DNA of 64,000 nt from Bradyrhizobium sp. AUGA SZCCT0158 (GCF_018130065.1 NZ_JAFCME010000005.1:291452-355451); one strand, 5' to 3'. Shown: positions 35,404 to 43,809, counted from the stretch's first letter. Numbers and translations are program-made. The notes: generated from the sequence alone by a model not told the origin.

Positions 35404-35488
35404 GGCGAATGGCGAATAGGGAGTAGCGAATAGATATTCGCCTTTCCATTCGCCACTCGCCATTCGCCACTCGCCAATTCCCACTCGC
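35404..35488. repeat. ATTCGC-unit inverted repeat inside the atp operon
   Basis: The left half carries GCGAATGGCGAATAGGGAG and further GCGAATAG units. The right half carries ATTCGCC, CATTCGCCACTCGCCATTCG and similar units, so the halves pair as a long imperfect hairpin. A related element lies at 57142-57214. It fills most of the atpD-atpC gap. Confidence 0.75.
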
Positions 35489-35497
35489 AGGTTCTCC

Positions 35498-35905
35498 ATG
35501 GCCACCTTCCACTTCGATCTGGTTTCCCCCGAAAAACTCTCCTTCTCCGGCGAGGTCGATCAGGTTGACGTCCCCGGCGTGGAAGGCGATTTCGGCGTGC
35601 TGGCCGGCCATGCGCCGGTTGTGGCCGCGGTCCGTCCCGGCATCCTGACCATCACCTCCGGCGGCACGCATCAGAAGATGATCGTGCTCGGCGGTCTCGC
35701 CGAAATGTCGGAGAAGGGCCTCACCGTACTCGCCGACGTTGCCACCTCGATTCAGGACATCGATCGGGCCCAGTTCGCCGAGACGATTGCCGAGATGGAA
35801 GCCAAGCTCGCCGAGAAGGAAGGCACCGAACTCGACCACGCCATCGAGCGGCTCGATCACTTCAAGAGCATCGAGCATCAGCTCAGCTCCACGGCGATGC
35901 ATTAA
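35498..35905 (+). CDS. atpC: ATP synthase F1 subunit epsilon
   Basis: This subunit is part of the rotor and inhibits ATP hydrolysis. The 135 residues show the N-terminal beta-sandwich ([37 protein letters not shown]), which identifies it, and a C-terminal helical hairpin (from about residue 88) ending [10 protein letters not shown]. Length is normal. It is the last operon gene and is followed by a long stem-loop. Confidence 0.96.
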   Translation: MATFHFDLVSPEKLSFSGEVDQVDVPGVEGDFGVLAGHAPVVAAVRPGILTITSGGTHQKMIVLGGLAEMSEKGLTVLADVATSIQDIDRAQFAETIAEMEAKLAEKEGTELDHAIERLDHFKSIEHQLSSTAMH

Positions 35906-35951
35906 GCCCCGGGGTCCCGCTCCGGGGCGCAATGAAGGCCCCTGATAACAC

Positions 35952-35988
35952 CAGCGCTCGTCACACCGTGACGGGCGCTGAACTTTTA
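35952..35988 (+). terminator. Probable terminator of the atp operon
   Basis: CAGCGCTCGTCAC (35952-35964) pairs along all 13 positions, one of them a G-T pair, with GTGACGGGCGCTG (35968-35980) around a 3-base loop. AACTTTTAG follows. It lies 47 bases after atpC. Confidence 0.7.
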
Positions 35989-36101
35989 GCGGCAGTATTT
36001 CTTTCGCAAGCCGCCCCGGCTGTGCCGGGAACCGCTACAGTTGCGCCCGGGAACTTCTGACGGCATTCTCCCGTACCAGACGTGGTTCGGGGCTGGTCTT
36101 T

Positions 36102-37598
36102 ATGAAACGCAAGATCGCGGCGATCTTTGCAGCCGATATTGCCGGCTACAGCCGCCTGGTTGCCGAGGACGAAGAGGAAACGCTGCGGCGGCTCGCGTCC
36201 TATCGTGAAGTGACCGACGATTTCATCGCCAAAGGCGGCGGCCGCATTTTCAATACCGCCGGAGACGCGGTGCTTGCCGAATTCCCGAGCGCGGTGGAAG
36301 CCGTACGCTGCGCCATCGATATTCAGGAAAGCCTGCGCACCCGGAACATGGCGTATCCGCCGAGCCGGCAGATGTCGTTTCGCATCGGCATCACCATCGG
36401 CGATGTGGTCGAGCGCGACGGCGACCTGCTGGGCGAGGGCGTCAACATTGCCGCACGCCTCGAGGGCCTCGCCGAGATCGGTGGCATCTGCGTCTCGTGC
36501 GCGGTGCACGAACAGGTCGCCAACAAATTGTCGGTGCAGTTCGCCGATATCGGCGCGCAGGACGTGAAGAACATCCCGACCCCGGTGCATGCCTTCATGG
36601 TGGCGATGCGCCGCGAAGACGGCTCCTACTCGACGCCGCAGGTCAAGAAGCCGATCAAGGCTTCGGATCACGGTGCGCCAAACTGGATGTGGCCGGTCGC
36701 GGTCACCCTGGTCAGTTTGGCTGCGATCGGCGTCGGCGGCTTTCTGTACTTCACCAAGCTGGAGAACATGGCGGCGAAGCAGGCGCCGCAAGTGGCGAGC
36801 AGCCATGTGAACTCGGCGCCGGCGCCAGCGTCCGTGCCGCCGGTGGCTACGCCATCATCTCCATCGCCGCTTTCGCCGTCTAGTGAGACCCTCGCAATCG
36901 CTGCCGTGCCATTTGTCGGTGAGCGGATTCGCGCGGCGCTCGAAAAGGAGTACGTGCCGGGCACCGACTTCAAGGCGGTCGCGCTCAACTTCGGCGGACT
37001 CAACGCCTTCGTCACCGGGCAGGCGAGTGAAGAAGTGGCAAAAGGCATGGCGGTCGAGCAATGCCAGAAGCGCGCGGACAGCGCTTCGTCACCGCGAAAA
37101 TGCGAACTCTATGCTGTCGGCAACAAAGTCGTTTATGCGCACGGCAAGCCGCCCCTGCCACCACCGCCCTGGATCAAACACGACCAGACAACCGAACGGC
37201 CATTTTCCTCAAAGGAAATGCCGTTGACGCGTGATCCCGGCAAGGCGCGGATTGAAAATATCTATGTGCCGGCCCGTAAGACCAAGATACTGGCAGTCGG
37301 CCCCGGCGTCGGTCAATACTACATGGTCGTCGGTGTGGATACGGTAGAGGAGGCGGCGCGACGGAGTCTGGAATCGTGTGGCGCCATCGCCGGCGTTCCC
37401 TGCATGATTGTAGCGCTGAACGACACGTTCATCGTCCCAGTTCCGACAACGATGAGGGTGACCGGCTTCTTCAAGGCGGCCGATACTTCGCTGGTCGCAC
37501 CTGAAGCGCGCGATGATGCCGCGCGCAAACTGCCGATGCTGCAGGTGGATGGAGCGCGATCGCCGTGGGCGCCGCAAGACGGCCCGGTCTGGGATTGA
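36102..37598 (+). CDS. Class III adenylate/guanylate cyclase with periplasmic repeats, C-terminus frameshifted
   Basis: This 498-residue membrane-anchored nucleotidyl cyclase would make cAMP (or cGMP) from the nucleoside triphosphate. The cyclase domain is at residues 1-170: metal ligands Asp12 (FAADIAGYS) and Asp55 (AGDAVLAEF), and transition-state residues Asn115 and Arg119 (VNIAARLE). A transmembrane helix (about 195-217) follows, then a Pro/Ala/Ser linker and an extracytoplasmic region with repeated units containing a cysteine pair and a VAxxP/VALN-type ending. Reading stops at 37598, but the same repeat pattern resumes in another frame to 37708, so the last unit is probably lost through a single-base frameshift. 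It is downstream of the atp terminator and likely separate. Confidence 0.85.
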   Translation: MKRKIAAIFAADIAGYSRLVAEDEEETLRRLASYREVTDDFIAKGGGRIFNTAGDAVLAEFPSAVEAVRCAIDIQESLRTRNMAYPPSRQMSFRIGITIGDVVERDGDLLGEGVNIAARLEGLAEIGGICVSCAVHEQVANKLSVQFADIGAQDVKNIPTPVHAFMVAMRREDGSYSTPQVKKPIKASDHGAPNWMWPVAVTLVSLAAIGVGGFLYFTKLENMAAKQAPQVASSHVNSAPAPASVPPVATPSSPSPLSPSSETLAIAAVPFVGERIRAALEKEYVPGTDFKAVALNFGGLNAFVTGQASEEVAKGMAVEQCQKRADSASSPRKCELYAVGNKVVYAHGKPPLPPPPWIKHDQTTERPFSSKEMPLTRDPGKARIENIYVPARKTKILAVGPGVGQYYMVVGVDTVEEAARRSLESCGAIAGVPCMIVALNDTFIVPVPTTMRVTGFFKAADTSLVAPEARDDAARKLPMLQVDGARSPWAPQDGPVWD

Positions 37599-37708
37599 AG
37601 CAAGCCAGTGAGCAGGCCGCAGTCAACGAAGCCCTCAGCGACTGTGCCAAGCGCGACAGCGATTGCCGCGTCGTCGCGGTCGGGCCGTTTACGGTCGGGC
37701 CCAACTAG
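37559..37708 (+). pseudogene. Displaced C-terminal tail of the cyclase
   Basis: In the frame one base behind the cyclase frame, the sequence reads AIAVGAARRPGLGLKQASEQ, then a stretch ending CAKRDSDCRVVAVGPFTVGPN and a stop at 37708. This is a third copy of the Cys-pair repeat in the upstream protein (compare VEEAARRSLESC and PCMIVALN). Loss of one base, or gain of two, near 37553-37558 would explain it. Confidence 0.7.
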
Positions 37709-37717
37709 CGGCGTCTA

Positions 37718-38374
37718 TCAGCTCTGGCGCTTCATCTCGCGCAGCAAGGCCGGCAATCCGGCCAGATCTTTCAGTATGAAATCGGCGAGCGCGGCATCGG
37801 GCCAGCGAACATGGTTGCGGCCCCAAGGGCCGCGTTCAAGTAAGGCGGTCTTCATGCCAAAATTCCGCGCCGGAATGACGTCGTTATCGAGACGGTCACC
37901 GACATAGAGCACTTCGGCTGGATCGAGGTCGGTCATCGCGAGCGTCTTGCTATAGAAATCGAGCGAAGGCTTGTCGACGCCGAGCTCCGCCGAGGTCGTG
38001 ATCAATCTGGCCTCGAGGCCGAACGAATCGAGCGCCGCCTTGGCGGTGGGCGGTTGATTGCCGGCGATACCGACAAACCAGCCGTCATGCGTCAGTTCGG
38101 ACAGGCACGGCCTCGCGTCGGCGTAGAGATCGCCTGCTTCGATCCTGAAATCCGTTCCGCTTCGCTTGCGCTCGGCGACAGCGGCACGGACGTCAAAACC
38201 CGGCCGCAGCCGCTCGAAGACCATGCGGTAATTCTCGCCTTTGGCAATGATATCGTCGAGCACGGCCAGAAACTCGGCCCTGTCGACGCCCATGGTGTCG
38301 GCCCAGCCGTGCAGCAGGCGCGTTTCGTCGATCAGCGTCTCGCCAACGTCGAAAAATATGGCGCGGATCGGCAT
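37718..38374 (-). CDS. HAD-family hydrolase
   Basis: This 218-residue haloacid-dehalogenase-superfamily hydrolase has motif I FFDVGETL with nucleophile Asp9. The second residue of the usual DxD is Gly11, as in the dehalogenase/DVG branch rather than most phosphatases. Motif II lies near VGIAGNQPPTAK, and motif IV is YVGDRLDNDVIPARN. The substrate is unknown. The ATG at 38374 opens directly with motif I; a start 30 bases upstream is possible. It is next to rppH on the same strand (10 bases apart), so the two may be co-transcribed. Confidence 0.85.
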   Translation of the reverse strand: MPIRAIFFDVGETLIDETRLLHGWADTMGVDRAEFLAVLDDIIAKGENYRMVFERLRPGFDVRAAVAERKRSGTDFRIEAGDLYADARPCLSELTHDGWFVGIAGNQPPTAKAALDSFGLEARLITTSAELGVDKPSLDFYSKTLAMTDLDPAEVLYVGDRLDNDVIPARNFGMKTALLERGPWGRNHVRWPDAALADFILKDLAGLPALLREMKRQS

Positions 38375-38384
38375 CGGCACTTTC

Positions 38385-38894
38385 TTAAGTAGGCGTGGTT
38401 GCAAATCGTGCGAACGCCGTGGCGACGGTCATGTACACCTCGCGCCGGAACGGCACCACAAGACCGGCAACACGGTCGAGCCGTTCCCAGCGCCATTGGT
38501 CGAACTCGGCCGGCTGCCCGTTGCGCGGCGTCAACGGGTCGATCTCGTCGTCGCGCCCGGTGTAGCGCAGCGCGAACCATTTCTGCCGCTGGCCGCGGAA
38601 TTTGGCGAGGCGATGCGAGGGAGGACCGTCATAGGGCGGGAACTCGTAAGTCATCCAGTCGGTTTCACCGAGATGCTCGGCGCTGACCGCGCCGGTCTCC
38701 TCCCAGAGTTCGCGCATCACCGCATCACGCGGATTCTCGTTAGCGTCGATGCCACCCTGCGGCATCTGCCATTCGAGGCCGGGGAGGATGATCTCGGGTC
38801 CATCGTCGCGGAAGCGCCGGCCGATCAGCACCTGACCGGCAGCGTTGAACAGAGCGATCCCGACATTGGGGCGGTACGGTTTTGTATCTGTCAT
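38385..38894 (-). CDS. rppH: RNA pyrophosphohydrolase (Nudix), copy 1
   Basis: This 169-residue Nudix hydrolase is of the RppH type, which removes pyrophosphate from mRNA 5' ends to trigger decay. It begins MTDTKPYRPNVGIALFN, and the complete Nudix box is GGIDANENPRDAVMRELWEE with TGA following. The QKWFALRYTG and EFDQWRWE motifs are diagnostic of RppH. A second homologue lies 60 bases upstream (38955-39458), so one of the pair may have a specialised substrate. Confidence 0.9.
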   Translation of the reverse strand: MTDTKPYRPNVGIALFNAAGQVLIGRRFRDDGPEIILPGLEWQMPQGGIDANENPRDAVMRELWEETGAVSAEHLGETDWMTYEFPPYDGPPSHRLAKFRGQRQKWFALRYTGRDDEIDPLTPRNGQPAEFDQWRWERLDRVAGLVVPFRREVYMTVATAFARFATTPT

Positions 38895-38913
38895 TGATGC
38901 TTGATGTGTTAGG

Positions 38914-38948
38914 CGTCATTCCGGGTTCGCTCGCGCTCCGGAATGACG
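38914..38948. repeat. Palindromic repeat between the two rppH genes
   Basis: CGTCATTCCGG (38914-38924) and CCGGAATGACG (38938-38948) are perfect 11-base inverted arms. The loop also contains CGCTCGCG-like symmetry. Confidence 0.8.
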
Positions 38949-38954
38949 GGTACA

Positions 38955-39458
38955 TTACTTGCCCGCGAGGCTGGAAAATTCCTGCACCACGCGTTCATAG
39001 ACCGGCCGCTTGAACGGCACGATCAGGCTCGGAAGATTCTTCATCGGCTCCCAACGCCAACTGATGAATTCGGCCTTGTGGCCGCCGCCGGGGCTCGCGA
39101 CATTGATCTCGCTATCCTTGCCGGTGAAGCGGACCGCAAACCATTTCTGGCGCTGCCCGCGGTACCGGCCCTTCCAGGTACGGCCGGCCACGGTGCGCGG
39201 AATGTCGTAGATCAGCCAGTCGGCGACCTCGCCGAGTTTCTCCACCGAGCGAACGCTGGTTTCCTCATAGAGCTCGCGCTTTGCCGCCGCCCAGGTATCC
39301 TCACCGGGATCGACGCCGCCTTGCGGCATCTGCCAGACGTGCGTTTCGTCGACATGCTCGATGCCTCCGGCGCGGCGACCGATGAAGACCAGCCCCGCCG
39401 CATTGATCAGCATCATGCCGACGCATGTCCGGTAAGGCAGGTCTTCGTAGCGCGCCAT
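38955..39458 (-). CDS. rppH: RNA pyrophosphohydrolase (Nudix), copy 2
   Basis: This 167-residue RppH-type Nudix hydrolase begins [19 protein letters not shown]. Its Nudix box reads [20 protein letters not shown] followed by TSV, so the usual glycine after the EExG position is serine; the catalytic glutamates remain. [10 protein letters not shown] and EFISWRWEP confirm the subfamily. It is clearly related to copy 1 but diverged along its length. Start 39458 is chosen over one 33 bases upstream. It sits downstream of the polysaccharide-deacetylase gene in the same direction, a neighbourhood often seen in rhizobia (ctpA-deacetylase-rppH). Confidence 0.9.
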   Translation of the reverse strand: MARYEDLPYRTCVGMMLINAAGLVFIGRRAGGIEHVDETHVWQMPQGGVDPGEDTWAAAKRELYEETSVRSVEKLGEVADWLIYDIPRTVAGRTWKGRYRGQRQKWFAVRFTGKDSEINVASPGGGHKAEFISWRWEPMKNLPSLIVPFKRPVYERVVQEFSSLAGK

Positions 39459-39554
39459 TCCGTCGATTTTCCTTGCAGGTTTCCTACACACACAATTCGA
39501 ACGATCAGGCGGGCGGAATCCGGCAATGCCGGATTGGCGCCATCAGGTTGATCC

Positions 39555-40760
39555 CTATCCTGATTTTGATTTCAGCATCGCCGTTGTCAATGGCACAAGC
39601 AGGATGCCACGGGTCTCGAGCGTCTTGATCCAGGCGGCGAGCCGCTCGATCGAAATCGGCAGGGCCGAGGCGACGCCGACGGCCAGGCCGCGTTCCTTGG
39701 CCAGGGTTTCGAGCTTGAGCAGCGTCCGGTCGATCTCGGCCGAGGTCGGCACCGCGTCGATGGTGAAATCGGCCTTGGTGAAGGGCATCGCCTGACCCGC
39801 CGCCAGTGCGGGGGCGGCGCTGCGCGGGGTGGAGCCGTCATCGAGATAGCCGAGGCCGCGCTTGGCCGCCTCGCGGATGATCGGCTGCATCACGGCGTCC
39901 GTTGCCACAAAGCGCGCGCCCATGAAGTTGGCGATCCCCGCATAGCCCTGGATCCGGCTCATATGCCAATACAGACGGTCGATATTCTGCTCCGGCGCCA
40001 GCGTCGTCAGCAGGGTCTGCGGGCCGGGATCGTTGTCGGGATAATCGAACGGTTCCATCGGGACCTGCAGCAGGATCTCGTGGCGTTGCGCCCGCGCGCG
40101 CTCGGCGAGTTTCGTCGGGTCCGCCCCATAGGGCGTAAACGCCAGCGTCACGGCGGGCGGCAACTTCATGATGGCATCAACCGTCTTGGCGGCGCCGACA
40201 CCGAGGCCTCCAACGACGATGGCGACAACGGGCATCTTGGCGGCCTTGGCGCGGTCGGCGTCGGCGGCATAGACCGTAAACGGCTTCAGGCCGTCGGCAA
40301 CCACCGGGATCATGCCGTAGCGCGACTTCTCCAGCAGGCGCGGATCGATGCCGGCCATCGCGGTTGCCGGCGCTGTCTCCGCATCGTTCTTGTTGCCGAC
40401 ATCGCCGCCGATCACGACGTCCTGCCGCTTGCCGCTGGATCCGTCGATGATGGTGACGGTCTTGTTTTCGCCGGCCGCAGCCTGTTTGGGCGCGGATGTC
40501 GCAGCCTGCCCGGCGGGACCGGCCGCGGCCGGGGTGGCTTTCTCGTCAGTCACGGGCGTCTTGCGCATGGCGACGTGCGCGACCGGCTCGCCGCCAAACG
40601 GATTGTCCGTAAACAGCGCGATGGTGGCAAAGCCGACCAGGAACAGGCCAAGCAGCACGGCCAGCGCCTGCATCGCGGTGAACGGCAGCCGGAACCGGCG
40701 CTTCTTGCGCTTGGTGTCCTGTCCGAGCGGCGTGCTCAGCTCGTCGGCCGTTTCCGTCAT
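39555..40760 (-). CDS. Divergent polysaccharide deacetylase family protein
   Basis: This 401-residue membrane-anchored protein has one N-terminal transmembrane helix (about 30-50, ALAVLLGLFLVGFATIALF) after a basic cytoplasmic stretch, a long Ala/Pro-rich linker, and a periplasmic domain of the divergent deacetylase family (PF04748 type). VAIVVGGLGVGAAKTVDAI, PPAVTLAFTPYG and EILLQVPMEPFDYPDNDPGPQTL are characteristic. Activity on peptidoglycan or another glycan is predicted, not shown. GGGGAGG precedes the ATG at 40760, which decides the start. It lies next to ctpA and envC, consistent with envelope remodelling. Confidence 0.88.
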   Translation of the reverse strand: MTETADELSTPLGQDTKRKKRRFRLPFTAMQALAVLLGLFLVGFATIALFTDNPFGGEPVAHVAMRKTPVTDEKATPAAAGPAGQAATSAPKQAAAGENKTVTIIDGSSGKRQDVVIGGDVGNKNDAETAPATAMAGIDPRLLEKSRYGMIPVVADGLKPFTVYAADADRAKAAKMPVVAIVVGGLGVGAAKTVDAIMKLPPAVTLAFTPYGADPTKLAERARAQRHEILLQVPMEPFDYPDNDPGPQTLLTTLAPEQNIDRLYWHMSRIQGYAGIANFMGARFVATDAVMQPIIREAAKRGLGYLDDGSTPRSAAPALAAGQAMPFTKADFTIDAVPTSAEIDRTLLKLETLAKERGLAVGVASALPISIERLAAWIKTLETRGILLVPLTTAMLKSKSG

Positions 40761-40861
40761 GAACCTCCCCGAATCAACCACCGACGATACCACGATGGAC
40801 CGGATTCGAGCGCTCGCGACCCGCTCAAAAGCGGTCCTCCCCGGGATGCGGCGGGGATATA

Positions 40862-40952
40862 GCGTTTTCGAGCGAAGTGGGACCCGGTTCGCATAGCAAT
40901 CAAGCTTGCGCAGATTGCGTAGACTTATCTGCGGTAGAAAACGCGTCAAAAC
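40862..40952. repeat. Bradyrhizobium-type repeat with 26-base core, copy 2
   Basis: The ends GCGTTTTCGAGCGAAG and AAACGCGTCAAAAC flank a 26-base palindromic core (40908-40933). This is the best-preserved of three related elements in the window (others at 53311-53397 and, degenerate, 3680-3756). Confidence 0.75.
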
Positions 40953-40970
40953 AAAAATCTGGAACCGGCA

Positions 40971-41001
40971 ACAAAAAGGGCGGCCCGAAGGCCGCCCTTT
41001 T
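40971..41001 (-). terminator. Intrinsic terminator of the envC-ctpA operon
   Basis: On the minus strand the perfect stem GGGCGGCC-TTCG-GGCCGCCC is followed by TTTTTGTTG. It lies 23 bases past the ctpA stop, so the downstream deacetylase probably uses its own promoter. Confidence 0.85.
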
Positions 41002-41023
41002 CACGGAAACTAGCGTGGTTCGA

Positions 41024-42385
41024 TCAGTTCGCAGCCTTGGTGGCGGGCTTGTCGATCGCCGCCTTGTCGCCGGTCGCGGGCGCCGCGGTGGCGGTCGACT
41101 TGATGCCGTGCAGGAGGTCGGCCGCGGTCTTCAGGGCCTTGTCGTCCTTGGCATCCGGCGGCACGTAGGATTGCGAGCCGGTCTTCTCGTCGCCGTCGTT
41201 CTTCAGATGGCCGCGAAGCGAGGCTTCGCCCTTGGTGTCGGTCCGCGACTTCAGCTCGTCAGGAACGTCCTGCAGTATTTCGATATCCGGAACGATCCCC
41301 TTGGCCTGGATCGATTTGCCGGACGGCGTGTAGTAACGCGCGGTGGTCAGCCGCAGTGCGCCGTTGCCGCTGCCGAGCGGGATGATGGTCTGGACCGAGC
41401 CCTTGCCGAACGAGCGGGTACCGATCAGCGTCGCGCGCTTGTGGTCCTGCAGCGCACCCGCCACGATTTCGGAAGCAGAGGCGGAGCCACCGTTGATCAG
41501 CACGATCACCGGCTTGCCCTTGGTCAGGTCGCCGACATGCGCGGCGCGGCGCTGGGTTTCCTCGGCATTGCGGCCGCGGGTCGAGACGATCTCGCCGCGC
41601 TCGAGGAAGGTGTCGGAAACCGTCACCGCTTCCTCCAGCAAGCCGCCGGGATTGTTGCGCATGTCGATGATGAAGCCCTTCAGCTTGTCGGCGCCGATCT
41701 GGTTCGTCAGGTTGCCGATCTCGCGCTTGAGGCCCTCGGTGGTCTGTTCGTTGAAGGTGGTGATGCGGATATAGGCGATGTCGTCCTGTTCGACGCGGGC
41801 GCGCACCGAACGGACGCGGATATTGTCGCGTACCAGCGTGACTTCGATCGGATTGTCCTGGCCCTTGCGGATGATCTTGAGCCGGATCTTGGTGTTGACC
41901 GGCCCGCGCATCTTCTCGACAGCCTGGTTGAGGGTGAGACCCTGCACGGCTTCGTCGTCGAGATTGGTGATGATGTCGTTGGCCATGATGCCAGCCTTCG
42001 ACGCCGGCGTGTCGTCGATTGGGGACACGACCTTGATCAGGCCGTCTTCCATCGTGACTTCGATGCCGAGGCCGCCGAACTCACCGCGGGTCTGCACCTG
42101 CATGTCGCGGAAGCTCTTGGCGTCCATGTAGCTGGAATGCGGATCGAGACCGGCCAGCATGCCCGAGATGGCGGACTCGACCAGCTTGGAATCGTCTGGC
42201 TTCTCGACGTAGTCGCTGCGCACGCGCTCGAATACATCGCCGAACAGATTGAGCTGGCGATAGGTGTCCGAGGTCGCCGCACGCGCGACCGATCCCATCA
42301 GCACAGAACGAGGCTGCGTCACGAAGAGCGTCAATGCTGCGCCGGTGGCGGCGCTGAGGAGAATTACTGAAGTCTTGCGCATCAT
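41024..42385 (-). CDS. ctpA: S41-family carboxy-terminal processing protease
   Basis: This 453-residue periplasmic serine protease cleaves substrates from near the C-terminus; homologues degrade peptidoglycan hydrolases. A signal segment (residues 1-37) precedes a PDZ domain (about 100-185) and the S41 core. The catalytic pair is Ser303 (GGSASASE) and Lys328 (TRSFGKGS), with the GFIIDMRNNPGGLLEEAV motif upstream. The C-terminal 70 residues are Ala/Lys/Thr-rich. It overlaps envC by 4 bases (ATGA), so the two are translationally coupled. EnvC-Ctp pairing is common in proteobacteria. Confidence 0.94.
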   Translation of the reverse strand: MMRKTSVILLSAATGAALTLFVTQPRSVLMGSVARAATSDTYRQLNLFGDVFERVRSDYVEKPDDSKLVESAISGMLAGLDPHSSYMDAKSFRDMQVQTRGEFGGLGIEVTMEDGLIKVVSPIDDTPASKAGIMANDIITNLDDEAVQGLTLNQAVEKMRGPVNTKIRLKIIRKGQDNPIEVTLVRDNIRVRSVRARVEQDDIAYIRITTFNEQTTEGLKREIGNLTNQIGADKLKGFIIDMRNNPGGLLEEAVTVSDTFLERGEIVSTRGRNAEETQRRAAHVGDLTKGKPVIVLINGGSASASEIVAGALQDHKRATLIGTRSFGKGSVQTIIPLGSGNGALRLTTARYYTPSGKSIQAKGIVPDIEILQDVPDELKSRTDTKGEASLRGHLKNDGDEKTGSQSYVPPDAKDDKALKTAADLLHGIKSTATAAPATGDKAAIDKPATKAAN

Positions 42386-43809
42386 CCGCGAACCTTTTCG
42401 CCTTCATTTGCGGCCCACCATGGGCCTGGATCGATTGGAGTGCCGTCCTTACGGAACTCAACATAGAGCACGGGCTGACTCGCGGTGGTGGCGAGAATCG
42501 ATGCAACCTGGGATGTCGATCCCATGGTGGCGACCGGCTCCCCCGTAAGTACAAACTGGCCGATGTTAACCGAAATGCGCTCCATCCCGGCGATCAGGAC
42601 ATGATACCCGCCACCGGCATTAAGGATCAAGAGTTGTCCGTAGCTGCGGAACGGCCCGGCGTAAACAACCCAGCCGTCACACGGGGTTGTGACTTGGGCG
42701 CCGGCCCGGGTTGCCAAGGAAATGCCTTTTTCGGCGCCACCCGCGCCGTCGGAACCGCCAAAATCGCGAATCTTGCGGCCATTGACCGGCAGGGCGAACA
42801 ATCCCTTGGCGGAGGCAAAGGCGATCGCCGGGCTGAGTCGGGCAGGATCCTTCAGCGCCCCCAGATTGGGCTTGCCGCCGGGGGTCACCGGGGCCCCCTT
42901 CAGGCTGGCGGTGGCGGCCGCCTTGGCGGCGCTTTTCAGGTCCTGCTCCAGTTTGGCGATCAGGCCCTGCAAACTGTCGACCTGTTTGGACAGCGTGATG
43001 GCGCGGGCGCCTTCCGCTTCCATGTCCTTTTCGATCGCGCTCTGCTTTCGCTGCCGCTCGTCGACCAGCGCCGCTAGCCGGACCTGATCGTCTTTCAACT
43101 TGTCACGATCGAGCGCCAGCGCATCGCGCTCGGTGGCGATGGTCTTGCGGAGCGCGACGAGTTCGCCGAGATCGTTGGCCAGTCTTTCCGCGCGACCGCG
43201 GAGTTCGGGCACGACAGATCCGAGCAGCATGGCGGTGCGGAGCGATTGCAGCGCGTCTTCCGGGCGGACCAGCAGCGCCGGCGGTGTGCGCCGTCCGGCA
43301 CGCTGCAGCGCCGCCAGCACCTCGATGATTTCGGCACGGCGCGAGTCGAGGGAGCCGCGAATCTGCTGCTCACGGCTGTCGAGCGGACGCAGCCGCGCTT
43401 CGGCGTCGCCGATGCGCGTTTCCACGCCGCGCACTTGGGCGGCGATGTCGATCAGCTGCGCATTGAGCTTGCTGCGGTCCTGCCCGATCGATGCGATATC
43501 GGCTTTCAGCTTCTGCTGCAGCTCGGCGGCCTTCTTCTGCTGCTCTCGCGCAGCTTCCAGTTCCTGCTCGCGTTCCTTGATGGCTTCGGGGGAAGGCGCG
43601 GCGGCTTGTTGGGCAGGCAACTGTTGGGCCGGCGCTTGTTGGGATGGCGCCGGCTGTGCGGGCGCCGTCACCTGCGCGGCTGCCGGCGAAATCGAAAGAC
43701 CCATCAGGCTTGCGGACAACAGCACAACGCAAAGCGGAACACGCGACGCCAACGAACCATCATGGCCGATGCCGTCAGGGCGTACTTGAATGTCCCGTGT
43801 TGTGTGCAT
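42382..43809 (-). CDS. envC: EnvC-like murein hydrolase activator
   Basis: This 475-residue periplasmic coiled-coil protein activates N-acetylmuramyl-L-alanine amidases during septum splitting. A signal peptide ends near AAAQ (about 46). A long charged coiled coil runs from about 75 to 300, and a C-terminal LytM/M23-like domain from about 345. The zinc-binding residues of M23 peptidases look degenerate (NAGGGYHVLIAGM and YVEFRKDGTPIDP), as in E. coli EnvC, so it is likely an activator and not an enzyme. It overlaps ctpA by 4 bases. Confidence 0.88.
   Translation of the reverse strand: MHTTRDIQVRPDGIGHDGSLASRVPLCVVLLSASLMGLSISPAAAQVTAPAQPAPSQQAPAQQLPAQQAAAPSPEAIKEREQELEAAREQQKKAAELQQKLKADIASIGQDRSKLNAQLIDIAAQVRGVETRIGDAEARLRPLDSREQQIRGSLDSRRAEIIEVLAALQRAGRRTPPALLVRPEDALQSLRTAMLLGSVVPELRGRAERLANDLGELVALRKTIATERDALALDRDKLKDDQVRLAALVDERQRKQSAIEKDMEAEGARAITLSKQVDSLQGLIAKLEQDLKSAAKAAATASLKGAPVTPGGKPNLGALKDPARLSPAIAFASAKGLFALPVNGRKIRDFGGSDGAGGAEKGISLATRAGAQVTTPCDGWVVYAGPFRSYGQLLILNAGGGYHVLIAGMERISVNIGQFVLTGEPVATMGSTSQVASILATTASQPVLYVEFRKDGTPIDPGPWWAANEGEKVRG

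Noticed and set aside
35404..35488. Possible CRISPR array from repeated ATTCGC units
   Set aside because: Units are short, irregular and inverted, with no regular spacers and no cas genes in the window.
40877..42370. 497-residue plus-strand frame
   Set aside because: Antisense shadow of ctpA; it also runs through a terminator and a repeat.
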